Under the pieces are notes generated by a model. It searched no databases. It worked only from the letters and a program-made list of their open reading frames with translations, and was not told where the DNA came from. Shown here one piece after another: positions 45,701 through 54,973 of a DNA stretch of 64,000 nt (within the stretch, counting starts at the first letter, position 1; each line of letters opens with the position of its first letter). Both the position numbers and the translations under genes were made by a program. The DNA comes from Allolobophora icterica (Eukaryota > Annelida > Clitellata > Crassiclitellata > Lumbricidae): NCBI GenBank assembly GCA_963556255.1, contig OY744609.1, positions 9,347,283-9,411,282 of the forward strand, in the 5' to 3' direction.

Positions 45701-48596
45701 TGAGAGCCGCCAAGCTGCAGCGCAAGCAGCTGCTGATGACTGCCCGACTGAAACGCCAACTGCTGACTGTGAGATGGCAGCTGCTGAAGACTGTTCTGCT
45801 GTGCGGCTAACTGCTGATGACTATTCTGAGGAATGAACGGCGGCGGACAGTTCGACTGTTGCTGAAGCCCATCTTGCGAGGTTATATGTTGACGATTAGC
45901 CTGTTGTAACTGCTGACCATTGCCTTGACCTCCAGTTGGCTGTTGACCGCCATGAGGTGCAGTCAACTGCTGAGGATGACCTCTGTTGGCCGCTTGCAAA
46001 TACACGCCCTGCTGTGGCGGTGGTTGAAGGCGGTTTTCTGGTTGCAAACAGCTGCCCTGTGGTCGAACTAACAGCTGCTGATTGCCCTGTTGTTGGGCTA
46101 ACAGCTGCTGATTCCCAGGCTGTGCTAACCGTAGTTGAGCGCCTTGCTGTGATGGCAGATGAACAAAACTCTGTTGGAGAGCGAGATGATGGCTGAGATT
46201 TCGCTGTAACGCAGGATATTGGGCGGGATTCTGCAGACTGGTAGTTATCCGAGGCTGTACAGCTAACGATTGGTTGTTCACAGTCTGATAGATCATCACA
46301 GAAGATGGCGTCGATGACGTTGTAAGGGGATTCCTTAGATCCTGGCCAGGTATTCGCTCGTCTAGGAAATCAGAAACACAACGTTCGCTTATTTATTTAC
46401 TATTTACCTATCCATCTGAACTGCTCATTCGCATGTACAGCAAAGTCTGAATTTGATGCCTGGATGAGTGTTCACCAATGGCCAAGATTCATTCGTTCAT
46501 TCTGGATATTTATATAGCGCCTCTTCAAGAGACCTACCCAGATGCGCTCCGAGCCAACACACGGTTAAGAGGGAGGACTTGAGGAGTCGGAAGAAAGCAA
46601 GTGAATTGATGGAGTCATGCAAAGGCAAGACCAGAATACGCATGATTTGAAGGAAAAGATAAGAGATCAAATATTCAAGACAGAGACATAGATTCCAGGT
46701 AAACATGATAAAGAAATTTATACAGCAAATCTTTAGCACATCAATGATTGCTACTGGTGGAGGAGCCACACTTCCGCACTCTAACTCGAGCCCATCCTGT
46801 ATTCCACCTGGAACAGTCTTCCATCGCATTTACACATGGTTGCATTTAGCTCCGTGCAGCAAACGTTTACAGACTGACTTAAAACGTACTTAGCTAGTTA
46901 GCCCTTAAAATGCAATTAGTCAGACAGCACTTAAAACACACTTAAAATGCACTTAGTTAGTTAGCACCTAAAACATACTTGAAATAAACAGTTAGTTAGC
47001 ACTTAAAATGTAAATAGTTACACTTAAAATGCACTTGGAACTCACTTAGTTAGCATTTAAAACACACTTAAAATGCACTTAATTAATTAGCACTTAAAAG
47101 GCACTCAGTCATATAGCCATCTATGCAGCGCTTTTTGTGAGCTACTTAAAAGGTGCTACATAAAATGTCTTGATACAAACATACATCGATGAAAGTGCCA
47201 AACAATCCTGTATGGTCATGACAACGATAATCTTTAGGTATCGATTGCTTAGTCAAAACAAACCCAACCAGCGAGGAAACTCACCCGCTGGCAGGCTCAC
47301 GCTGTTGGTGTAACTACTCGCAATGCTAGTCCACGGTACCACAACAGCCACTGGTGGCCTGCATTTGTCCTGCGACTGACATGCTGGTACCTCATCCGAC
47401 TGCACACAAACAGACGACACACCCGAGGGTGAGACAGAAACGGGAGATTGAAGACCGGCCGCATCGGGTGATTGGTGATCTCTGGCATCTGAGGTCTGGG
47501 GTGGTTGTTGGTTGGATACCTTGATTCCAATGCCCGAAACTCCCATTGCCACTGGCATCATCACCTGTGCATTGTCAGCCACGTTTAGATACAATAAGTA
47601 GCAGTTGTTTGGACCTGCTATAGTCGACAGAGGGCTCTTCTGCTGCAAAAACAAGGAGCACAGAAAGCGAAAACAAAAATTATAGACCCTAAAGTTGATT
47701 AACATCAATCGCAAACTATCAAATTTAAACTATCATGCCGGTCATGGCGGCCAAATGGTTAGAGCTCTGTAACAAGGAGAGTACGGGTTCGAGGTGAAAG
47801 AGTTTAACAAAGCCCTATACAAAATTTCTACATGTATTCAATCAATCAATCAACGGAATTTATATAGCGCCCCTTCAAGGCAACTACTCAGAGGCACTCC
47901 CGACCCAAGCCCGGTCAAAAAGAAAAGTCTTAAGGTTCTTATAAAAGGTACTAGACATGATTGTATTGTATTGTATGTGAACATTTATAAAGCGTCTCTC
48001 ACAGTGTTCGCTACTCAGAGGTGCTCAATCACAACTGAACCAGGAGAAAAATCATACACCAAAAGCAGTAACACGTGACTTTAAGCATCACGACATGAAA
48101 TAAAAGTATTTATATAGCACCTTTATGGTACTTTATAGGTACAGAAGTATAGGAGGCAATACACAGCAGCTGTACCAACTCCTTGAATCACCTATATATG
48201 TGCAGAAATTATCTGACACCCATGTCTATCATAACGTTAGAAGAGAGACTTCAAACCATCTATGCATCATAATTTGCTACCAAAATAGGATTCCTAAGCC
48301 AACAATGACTTGGATGCTGACAAAATGTGCAGCATATAGCTAAGAACTGTAAACTCTACCTGCATTGACACTGCGCTAGAAACACTCATTTGAGGTCTTG
48401 TGCTGTCTCCCTGAGCCAAAGCACCGCTCGGCTGTAGGGCATAGATGTTATGTGGCACAGACAGGCTTCGGCCGGTTTCTGCGTTTGCCTCTGGCACATT
48501 GTGCAAAATGGTCTGCGACGCGTTCTGTGCAGCATTTCGTGACACGGTCTGAGACGGATGTGACGCATCTTGAGAGTCGCACAGCTGTCGCTCCAT
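27794..48596 (-). CDS. SENP6: SENP6/7-like SUMO isopeptidase, Q-rich N-terminus
   Basis: Coding exons in gene order: 48360-48596 (ATG, in-frame TGA just upstream), 47285-47639, 44005-46361, 43162-43432, 42360-42474, 41022-41065, 40497-40555, 39096-39438, 38527-38651, 38099-38220, 36943-37189, 36279-36449, 34094-34451, 33674-33790, 33405-33533, 32703-32795, 31728-31932, about 31283-31360, 29556-29624, 28876-29035, 27794-28024. Phases agree except around 38.1-38.5 kb and 29.6-31.3 kb, where a small exon may be missed. About 1,960 aa against 1,112 in human SENP6. Features: Q-rich exon 3, a CxxC-x9-CxxC finger, a SUMO-interacting [16 protein letters not shown], and the split SENP6/7 catalytic domain: [30 protein letters not shown], catalytic His in [15 protein letters not shown], Asp in [11 protein letters not shown], Cys in [13 protein letters not shown]. 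All three catalytic residues are present. By family it trims poly-SUMO2/3 chains in the nucleus. Confidence 0.88.
28140..28380 (-). mobile_element. LINE RT C-terminal fragment
   Basis: The minus-strand frame [16 protein letters not shown] is the GPxxWNxLP block of CR1-like RTs, followed by the tail ending in AGGTGCTATATAAATT. It lies in the last intron of the SENP gene. Confidence 0.8.
29896..30660. mobile_element. Non-autonomous hAT element, 765 bp
   Basis: Ends are TAGTGATGTAGC and, in reverse complement, TAGTGTTGTGAGGC. Flanks 29888-29895 and 30661-30668 are both CGTTAGAT, a perfect 8-bp duplication. Both ends are packed with the palindromic word TTTTCCGGAAA. There is no coding region. 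It sits in a SENP intron. Confidence 0.85.
30830..31240 (-). mobile_element. CR1-like LINE fragment
   Basis: On the minus strand, [14 protein letters not shown] resembles the RT C-terminal GPxxWNxLP block and is preceded by RT-thumb-like sequence. It is frame-broken. Confidence 0.6.
34527..35728 (+). mobile_element. Internally deleted hAT element, 1202 bp
   Basis: Ends are TAGGGAGTAACCGGTTATTGG-like on the left (first 15 bases TAGGGAGTAACCGGT) and TAGGGAGTAACCGAT in reverse complement on the right. Flanks 34519-34526 and 35729-35736 are both GTGCTGCG, a perfect 8-bp duplication. Subterminal repeats contain CGGTATCGG/CCGATAA. It keeps a small BED-finger frame. It lies in a SENP intron. Confidence 0.88.
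35289..35402 (+). pseudogene. hAT transposase BED zinc finger remnant
   Basis: A 37-codon frame begins [14 protein letters not shown] and continues to [13 protein letters not shown] before a stop. The pattern of aromatic residues followed by CxxC is the first half of a BED zinc finger, the usual DNA-binding N-terminus of hAT transposases. The His half and the catalytic RNase H-like core are absent. Confidence 0.7.
35888..36015 (+). repeat. TATG microsatellite
   Basis: GTATGTATGTATG array of about 30 units with interruptions, in a SENP intron. Confidence 0.95.
36548..36860 (-). mobile_element. CR1-like LINE 3' end
   Basis: On the minus strand [19 protein letters not shown] is the RT C-terminal block, ending near WAGSAPE, then the tail GGGGCGCTATATAAAACTGC and AAT repeats. 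It lies in the 493-base SENP intron between exons 36943 and 36449. Confidence 0.85.
38743..39095 (-). repeat. CTGTCTG simple repeat starting at a SENP donor
   Basis: In gene sense, GACAGGCAGGTAGACTGACA-type repeat starts about 7 bases after the donor of exon 39096-39438 and runs for about 340 bases. Frames through it are spurious. Confidence 0.85.
39480..39590 (+). mobile_element. tRNA-like SINE fragment
   Basis: It has a B box-like GGGTTCAAATCC followed by ATGCCAGGGCAGAAAGATG, like the minus-strand piece at 13700-13830. Confidence 0.45.
39694..40194 (+). mobile_element. RTE-like LINE 3' end or SINE, 21-bp TSD
   Basis: The insert is 39715-40173. It is flanked by identical 21-base direct repeats (39694-39714 and 40174-40194, beginning AGTCCTATGG and ending CAACCTTCT). 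It contains GTCAGGAAGGGCATCCGG, which I associate with RTE-clade 3' ends, and ends in a short AAG-type tail. It lies in a SENP intron, antisense. The perfect duplication implies a recent insertion. Confidence 0.85.
41240..41410 (+). repeat. Minisatellite GAAACCATCAAGGTGAAACAGG
   Basis: Three to four imperfect units with AATGAAACCATCAAGGTGA and TTTACCTGGCTAA, in a SENP intron. Confidence 0.7.
42513..42846. mobile_element. hAT-type MITE, second copy
   Basis: It begins CAGGGGTGGCACACTC and ends CGGCATCCCTG. The body aligns with 18301-18639. The flanking octamers GTTTACTA and GCTTAGTA match at 6 of 8. It ends 38 bases before the acceptor of SENP exon 42360-42474. Confidence 0.75.
43681..44036 (-). 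repeat. 33-bp repeat copying a SENP exon end and donor
   Basis: About 11 units of 32-34 bases start (plus strand) at 43681, 43714, 43747, 43780, 43813, 43845, 43878, 43912, 43945, 43977 and 44010. In gene sense a typical unit reads AATCATACATGTAGC, then GGG and GTAAATCTTGAACC. The first unit is the coding end of exon 44005-46361 (ANQTSSG) with its donor GTAAAT; the others lie in the intron. Confidence 0.9.
45120..45260 (-). repeat. CAG/CAA repeat in the Q-rich exon
   Basis: It encodes up to nine glutamines in a row and [20 protein letters not shown] runs in the SENP-like protein. Mixed CAG and CAA codons give a partly interrupted triplet array. Confidence 0.9.
46497..46620 (-). mobile_element. 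LINE 3' tail
   Basis: On the minus strand the frame ends [12 protein letters not shown] before a GAAT-type tail. The tail AGAGGCGCTATATAAATATC is shared with other LINE ends here. It lies in a SENP intron. Confidence 0.75.
46880..47115 (+). repeat. Tandem repeat AGTTAGCACTTAAAATGCACTT
   Basis: Six to seven imperfect units (ACTTAAAATGCACTTAGTTAGC) lie in SENP intron 2, about 170 bases downstream of the donor in gene sense. Confidence 0.8.
47745..48075 (-). mobile_element. SINE head and two LINE tails
   Basis: 47750-47800 has a tRNA-like stretch (GGTTAGAGCTC, ACGGGTTCGAG). 47835-47940 and 47965-48035 are minus-strand LINE/SINE tails with GGGGCGCTATATAAATTCC and GAGACGCTTTATAAATG. They fill SENP intron 1. 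Confidence 0.6.
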
Positions 48597-50059
48597 TTGT
48601 CACCAGACTGATCCCGTTTCCTCCCCTCCGCTTAAAACAGTACGCCACCACAGATCTGTTTGGATCACAGTAAATACATCCAAATTTCCTTGTAAGTTTT
48701 AAAGATCTTTATATTATCTACTGTTTGAGTGTCAGAAACTATTCCTTGTGCATAAACAGAAAAGCCCTTTGCTCGGAATTGTTTGATCCTTATATTCACG
48801 TGAGCATCTGTAACATTTAGCAGTTGAATTTAGTACTGGTCTGCACAAGAAGACATGCCAAGTTCTACAATGCACAAGCCCTGTGTTGGGACTTTGGCAA
48901 AAGGGCTGAAAGTGGGACAAGAGTGCTGCTGCTGTGTTCTATTTTGGGACAATGCTGCTTCATTTACTCATAGTGTCAGTGTCTAATGAAAAGAAACACA
49001 AGAAAACATAAAAATGCCATTTACCAAACTTCCAGATTAGAATAAGCTCGCCATATGTGGGATACGAGTTCCCTGGAAGGGAGTGTTGTACTATTATTGC
49101 TTCCAGCGGGCTTGCAGCACTTTATTCTCTTCCAGTCTGGGGCGGCTAAATTTTGTATATATGACTGGTCACACGCGGTCTAATGTCCCTTTTCAACTGG
49201 CGTGTCAGTACGAAGCAACATAGCAAAAGGACTATCATGAACACTACGGTAACGAGACATTCTGCTGGTGTTAACAAGCTATTGCATAATAATTTCATTA
49301 CATTAGACGATAACTACAGTAACACTTAAATAAGTCCTGTAATAATCTTTTCTGCCCATGAGACTACTGGCACTACTTTAGTCCGAATACCCTGCTCTTA
49401 GCACTGCAGATATCCGTGACTGCAGCACCGCCTGTAAGCAAAGTGCCGCGACAACAACAGTGAGCAACTACAATTCCTCATAATAAATCGCCAGAAATAT
49501 ACAGAGCAAATGTCTGAATGAAGGTTTAAACACAAAACTTGCTTGTTTCAGAACATAGTTGTATAAAAATCTGTCTTAGAATGGATTTTCTAACATTCAC
49601 CAAACCAAAGTGAGGCAGCGTATAATAACGTCCGTCTAAAAACAGCGAAGGACCAAATTGATCGACATTAATCTAATCGCATTATCATTACGCTTTTACG
49701 TATTTTTTTTCCGGTCGTTAATCACAGTATTAGAATTCCGTTATCACTGTATTTAAGCGAACATTGCGGCAAATAAAGTAGTGTGTAACAATATAACAGC
49801 TGAAATTCTTTGTGAGCGCTTTCTTAATGATAGACCCCTAATATTATGTAGGCCTATTAACCGTGCTTACAAATAGCCTAATTAAGAATAGGCGTATATA
49901 CATCTATTCTAACCAACTTAAATTTGATCCAAAGACATTCTAATAGCATTATCAAAGCCAAATTATTCCGGCAAAAAAATGCATAGGGCCTACGATACAA
50001 AGCATATGCTGTTGAAGACCTATGATGAAAAAACGTGTATACAGGCCTACAATTCCTCA
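48597..50059. promoter_or_regulatory. Upstream region of the SENP-like gene
   Basis: This precedes the first coding exon. I see no further exon and no clear core promoter motif. AT-rich after 49.5 kb. Confidence 0.3.
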
Positions 50060-50860
50060 GGCTATTCATCGGTTGTAATGTAAATGTAAATCTCCGAAAT
50101 TTCTCAGCGCAGCACAAAAGCCACGTCAGAGAGACCAGCTGATAATCACCGGCGCTATATATTATTATATGCCATGTCCGCCTTGTCCGTTCCGGTGCCA
50201 GATCAAAGTCTGGGGAGGTCAAGCCGAGGAGACTGCAGCAGGGCGCTGCAGTGGCGTCACGAGGGGGTTGCGGGGGGTGCGGACCGCACCGGGTGACACC
50301 CTCAGAGGGGGTGACACCCAACATGAGAAAATGAAGAAATTTTGGAAGATGAGGAATTCCTAAAAAAAGGAAAGGTCATCTAAGTTTTTGGGAGACGAAT
50401 TCCTAAAAAGGTCATCACTTATTTTGGGGGACGAATTCCTAAAAAAAGGTCATCAAATTTTTTGGGAGACGAATTCCTAAAAAAGTCATCACTTTTTTTG
50501 GAGACGAATTCCTAAAAAAGGTCATCACTTTTTTAGGGTGACACCATGACTTACCGCACCGGGTGACACCAGCCCTAGTGACGCCACTGGGGCGCTGTAT
50601 AATACGGGTGGTAATAATCGCGATGATATGATGGTAGTTGTGTAGTGGCACAGAATTGGAATTAGGATGGAATAGGCCTAGCTTGAAAAGTTCGGTTTTC
50701 AGTCGTGGGTGGAAAGCAGCGGAGGAGACTGCAAGCGGAGGAGAGGTGAAAATAACCGCTAGGCGAGATAGGAGAATGAGTAAACTGGCGCAGTTCTTGT
50801 CACCTCTTCGCAAGAGAGAACACCTTTTCATGCTACAAATTGTTCAATCTAAACTATAAG
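50060..50860 (-). mobile_element. LINE 3' region, split by a hAT element
   Basis: The two parts (50060-50248 and 50590-50860) line up with one continuous stretch at 62910-63240: shared words include CTCCGAAATTTCTCAGCGC, GCCATGTCCGCCTTGTCCG and GTTCGGTTTTCAGTCGTG. The minus-strand frame in the second part gives RLKTELFKLG, a LINE RT end. Confidence 0.8.
50249..50589. mobile_element. hAT-type MITE, 341 bp
   Basis: The ends CAGTGGCGTCACGAGGG and (reverse complement) CAGTGGCGTCACTAGGG are near-perfect inverted repeats. Flanks 50241-50248 and 50590-50597 are both GGGCGCTG. Inside, GACGAATTCCTAAAAAAGG-type units occur about five times. It is inserted in the LINE fragment. Confidence 0.92.
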
Positions 50861-51174
50861 AAAATAGTTTTGTTAGTCGGTGTATCGACCTTTATAGTGT
50901 AGTTGTGAATATATATATTTAGGCCCTAATTATTATGTAATCGTTTTATAGGGCCTACAATGCAACGCCTATCAGATGTAAATAGAGGCTAGGCCTACTT
51001 ACTTATTTACTAGGTACTGCACCGCCATAAATTCTCTTTCAGACTTCAACTTCTGTAAAATATGGCACCATTTATTCGGTATTACGTGATGACATTGCAA
51101 ACCGTCTTTTAATCCCTGAACTGTTTTGTTTGTAGGCCTACAAGCTCTTCCTTCACCTTGATTGAATGACTTAG

Positions 51175-51440
51175 ATTGTAATCGTAATCTCCAAACTTCT
51201 AAAGCGCCACTCGAAGGCCAAGCGCAGGGCACCAGCATATTCACCAGCGCTACGTCAGATCAGAGGGGGTATCCAGAGAGTAGTCCAAAAGAGGTCCGAG
51301 TCCGGTTTCCAGAAGGCCAAACCAAATCAGAGGGGGTTTCCAGAGAGTGGTCCAAAAGATCTAGGTCCAAGTCCGATTTCCATGAGGCCAAACCAAATCA
51401 AAAGGGGTTTCCAGAGAGTAGTCCAAACGAGGTCCAAGCC
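51175..51440 (-). mobile_element. SINE-like repeat with 70-bp tandem units
   Basis: Reverse complement of the element at 8405-8640. It has the tail words AAGCGCCACTCGAAGGCCAA and then three units of about 70 bases containing TTTCCAGAGAGTAGTCC and GGCCAAACCAAATC. Confidence 0.7.
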
Positions 51441-51618
51441 TATTCTATTTTTTCGAGTTTATTGTTCCTTCTTTGTCTTACATATGGATTTATATTTCGA
51501 CTACATGTAACTGGATATCGGTTGATCAACTGGTAAATAAAACAGATTTTCATACAGCCGAATATGAGAACTTAAAATTTAAAAACCATTCATACTCAGG
51601 GCTAGAAATGGACTGCTA

Positions 51619-51899
51619 ATATTATGGGCGTCCTGAGGGGCAAGGGGCAGTTGCCCCTCCTGCATTTTGCACGAATAAAATCTTTTGATTGGTATGATTA
51701 TTACAGCAGTCCCAACGAGATTTCCAAATCTGAAAACACTAATTATTTTAGGTAGGCCCTAGCCTAGTCCTTGACCATTATTTATTTTTAAAGTTGTCAC
51801 ATGTTCTGTGTTCATAAATAGCATGCAAAAAACGTCATTTTGTTCCCCTTCAAAACTTTTGCCCCCTACAAATTTTTACCCATTCCTGCCGACGCCCAT
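51619..51899. mobile_element. MITE, likely hAT
   Basis: Inverted ATGGGCGTCC / ATGGGCGTCGG ends are flanked by the direct repeat GACTGCTAA at 51611-51619 and 51900-51908. It is AT-rich inside with no coding frame. The left end has a few extra bases, so exact ends are uncertain. Confidence 0.65.
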
Positions 51900-52012
51900 G
51901 ACTGCTAAAAAGGGCCCCAAGCTTAAAATGTCTAAGGGCCTCCGGCTAGGTTGTTACACCACTGGTCGTCCATTCTCTTAAGCCAAGTCCAGGAGGCAGC
52001 CACGAGTACATA

Positions 52013-52402
52013 GGGGTCATCCATAAAGGACGTCCGCAAAATATGACCTACTTTGGATCCCTCCCTCCCCTTGTCCGCATCTGACCTTACCTCCCCACTC
52101 CCCTTTGCGGACGTCCGCACGCCAAAGCCAATTTTTAATGTCATCGTCATTTATTCCACTGTTCCTGTGCTCGTTATAAGTGAGTTTCGGGTTTCATATC
52201 AGGATGTGCAGTAAGAAAAGCGTTTTAGGCAATCACCTCACTGACAGTTTCGTCTTTTGGGGAAGGTTGAAACAAGGTGGTGTTTAAATAACTATCAAAT
52301 GTAAAGATTTAGATGCGGATGTCCCCACTAGTCATAACCCCCTCCTCCCTTTTGGATGCCCCTCGCTCCCCCTAATTGCGGACATCCTTTATGGATGACC
52401 CC
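52013..52402. mobile_element. DNA transposon MITE with 25-bp TIRs
   Basis: The left end GGGGTCATCCATAAAGGACG continues to GTCCGC and matches the reverse complement of 52378-52402 at 24 of 25 positions. Additional GCGGACGTCC words lie inside. A longer target duplication is not seen; the superfamily is not assigned. Confidence 0.8.
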
Positions 52403-52734
52403 ATAGGGTTTTGAATCCTCAACCTTTAGGTTGAGTCTAGCACGCAAGCCACTTATTGAACGTATACTCAATGCGTGCATGACTGAAAGCGTACATAAAT
52501 GAAGGACTGTACGAACGATGTACAGAATCAACCGAGTTGTGTTAACGAAGAAACTCGGTTAGCATTAACCAGCTACATTTTCATTCTTCTTGCCTCCCAG
52601 TAAAATGTAATGTAAATGTTTGAAACTGTGTTTGGGAGACCAACTTTATTTACCCAATTTCCACGTTTCTTCAGCTTTTGCATTTTATCCATGCAGACAT
52701 AAACATTAACAAAGCCAACACATGCATTTTCTTT

Positions 52735-53110
52735 TTTTATTTTGCACCAGACTAAACTTTAACTTAAACAAAAAAAATCGCATTTAAAAACTAATTAGAG
52801 TTTAAAATGACAACGAAGACAAAATGGTGATTAAACTTTTAACAACCAAGATAAGAATAAAACAAATTAAACCTTAATGATCAAGATCAAGGCAAAAAAA
52901 TTAAACTTTACGCGATTAAGACAAAAATAAACAACACAATCAAGACGAGATTTAAACAAATCAAAACTGAAGCAATGAAATCAAGAAAAAATGAGTATAT
53001 TTTAAAGAATCAAGAGAAGACTAAAACAAATAAAACTTTAAATGAGTCAGATAACAGCACAACAATCAACACGGTTTTAACAATCGAAACAATGCTGTAA
53101 TAAATATAAA
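52735..53110. repeat. A-rich degenerate tandem repeat
   Basis: Imperfect AAACAAATTAAACTTTAA and AATCAAGA units. No gene is seen between 52.4 and 54.7 kb. Confidence 0.5.
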
Positions 53111-53584
53111 ACCAGAAAGTAAAAATTCCTAAAAATCATCCAACACTTTTCAGTCCACTTGTTCTGTACAAAAGTGATAAATGTCTAAATGTTATGTCAT
53201 GGGATTTAATTCCATAAATGTTGACCCCCGAGATGAGTTCCAAGTATAGCAGAACACTTTTGGGCTTTAGACTAGAATGCAGTTCTCTCATTTAAAAGAA
53301 TACCAAAGAATTAAAATTATTTTTATTCGAACTAAGATCATTTCAAATGTAGTACAAAAACGTGAAGATGACAACTGAAAGCCAACGGACAACATAATGT
53401 TGCTAATATAGACAACAATACAAACAACAAAAGATCACAACATAGATGATCAAAATCTGCCTGAAACAACTGTTTAAAATTCCTCGACTACATCACACAA
53501 CCATGTCGCATTAGGAATACTAGGAGAATTCGATATTAAGCATACTGCAAATATTTATATTTAATTTTCCTAAAATAAATTATT

Positions 53585-54000
53585 ACATTAATTCAGCACC
53601 ACTATCTAATAATCAGTCGATGGTGCAAGCAATTATTGTGAGTGAAGGACTTGCTCAAAGTCCCTACACAACAACCGTCTCAGGGAAGGCTCAATATGCT
53701 CTCTGCGTTAAAAGGCAAGTGCTCTAATCGCTCGGTTGCCATGCCCCACCTCAACTAGAATAATGCACCAGGCATCAAGACTGTGTCTTGGACTCTCACG
53801 CCGAGACTATATTATTATTACGCACTTATTAAGCACCACTATATGATGAGCAAGCATCATTTGATGGCGCCAACAGTTGTGAGTACAGGGCTTGTTCAAG
53901 GTTCCTACACAGTAACTGTCTCAGGGGAGACTCGAACCCATACTCTCTGTGTTACAAAGTGAGCAGTGAGCACTCTAACCAATCGGTTACCGGGCTCAAT
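53585..54000 (-). mobile_element. Two tRNA-derived SINE copies
   Basis: Two related minus-strand copies, about 53585-53765 and 53825-54000. The second has A box-like TAACCGATTGG and B box GGGTTCGAGTC, then AGGAACCTTGAACAAGCCC and TTGGCGCCATCAAATGATGC. Same family as 6060-6245. Confidence 0.7.
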
Positions 54001-54775
54001 ATAGAAATAACAGCATGTTTTAAACATGTATGTTATTCATTTCACAGGTATCAAAACTGAGCAGAAATACTCACGATGAATGGTGAACCAGTTAAAAATT
54101 TGTTTCATGGTTGAGAAAACAAAAATTTTGGTTTTGTTTTGAAAACTGTAATTTCACGTTTGGCTGGTTTGAGGTGAAATGCAGATGGCAAAACATGCAC
54201 TACATAAACTTACATTTTTGGAGTGGGTGACACTGGGTGAGCACTTACACTGCACAGTAGTTAATCGTACATGTTATGCATGCTTGGACAAAATTATCAC
54301 ATCTAACACTGCCAACAACGCATTCAGATACTGACTAGGGTCTGCTTTGGAGCAGAAGCAACACAGCAAGCTCTAAAAGTCTCAAAACTTCTTCAAACAC
54401 TGCAAAATAAGACTTCTCTGACAACATTTCACACAAAACACGTACACATATTAAACCAGAAATTTTACGAAAATCAAAACTACATCAAAGCAAAACAAAA
54501 ATCTAAATCACTTGCCTAAAACAAACCTATTAATGATTCAAGGCAGCTTCCATCTGCCATCGTTAAGCTTCACATTACGAAACGCATTTGACAACAAATA
54601 CACCTCGGTTCTACATTGTGCACTCTTCTACCACGATCTGCCTAAATCAGTCCACATCCCAAAGCAATTGCTCATTTTATCACTTCCTAATCACTGAACA
54701 TTTAAATAGTTGCTCTTCATGATGACTGAGTTAAACACCAATAGTCCTCAAAGGTAAGTTCGTAAGCGTTAATTG

Positions 54776-54965
54776 CAGTGGCGGCGCCAGACACTTTCTG
54801 TAACTAGGGCATAGCCAGAGCAATCATACAAGTAACCAGTGCAGAAGGCGATTTATGCCCGAACAAATTCTGGGCAGGGCAAAAATTCTGGCAGGGCAAC
54901 GACCAGGGCAAAGACATTTTACCAGGGCATTTGCCCTGGCTCGCCCTGGTGTAGTGCTGCCCCTG
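54776..54965. mobile_element. hAT-type MITE, 190 bp
   Basis: Ends CAGTGGCGGCGCCAG and (reverse complement) CAGGGGCAGCACTAC; flanks 54768-54775 and 54966-54973 are both GTTAATTG. Several GCCAGGGCAAAG-type words lie inside. Confidence 0.9.
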
Positions 54966-54973
54966 GTTAATTG

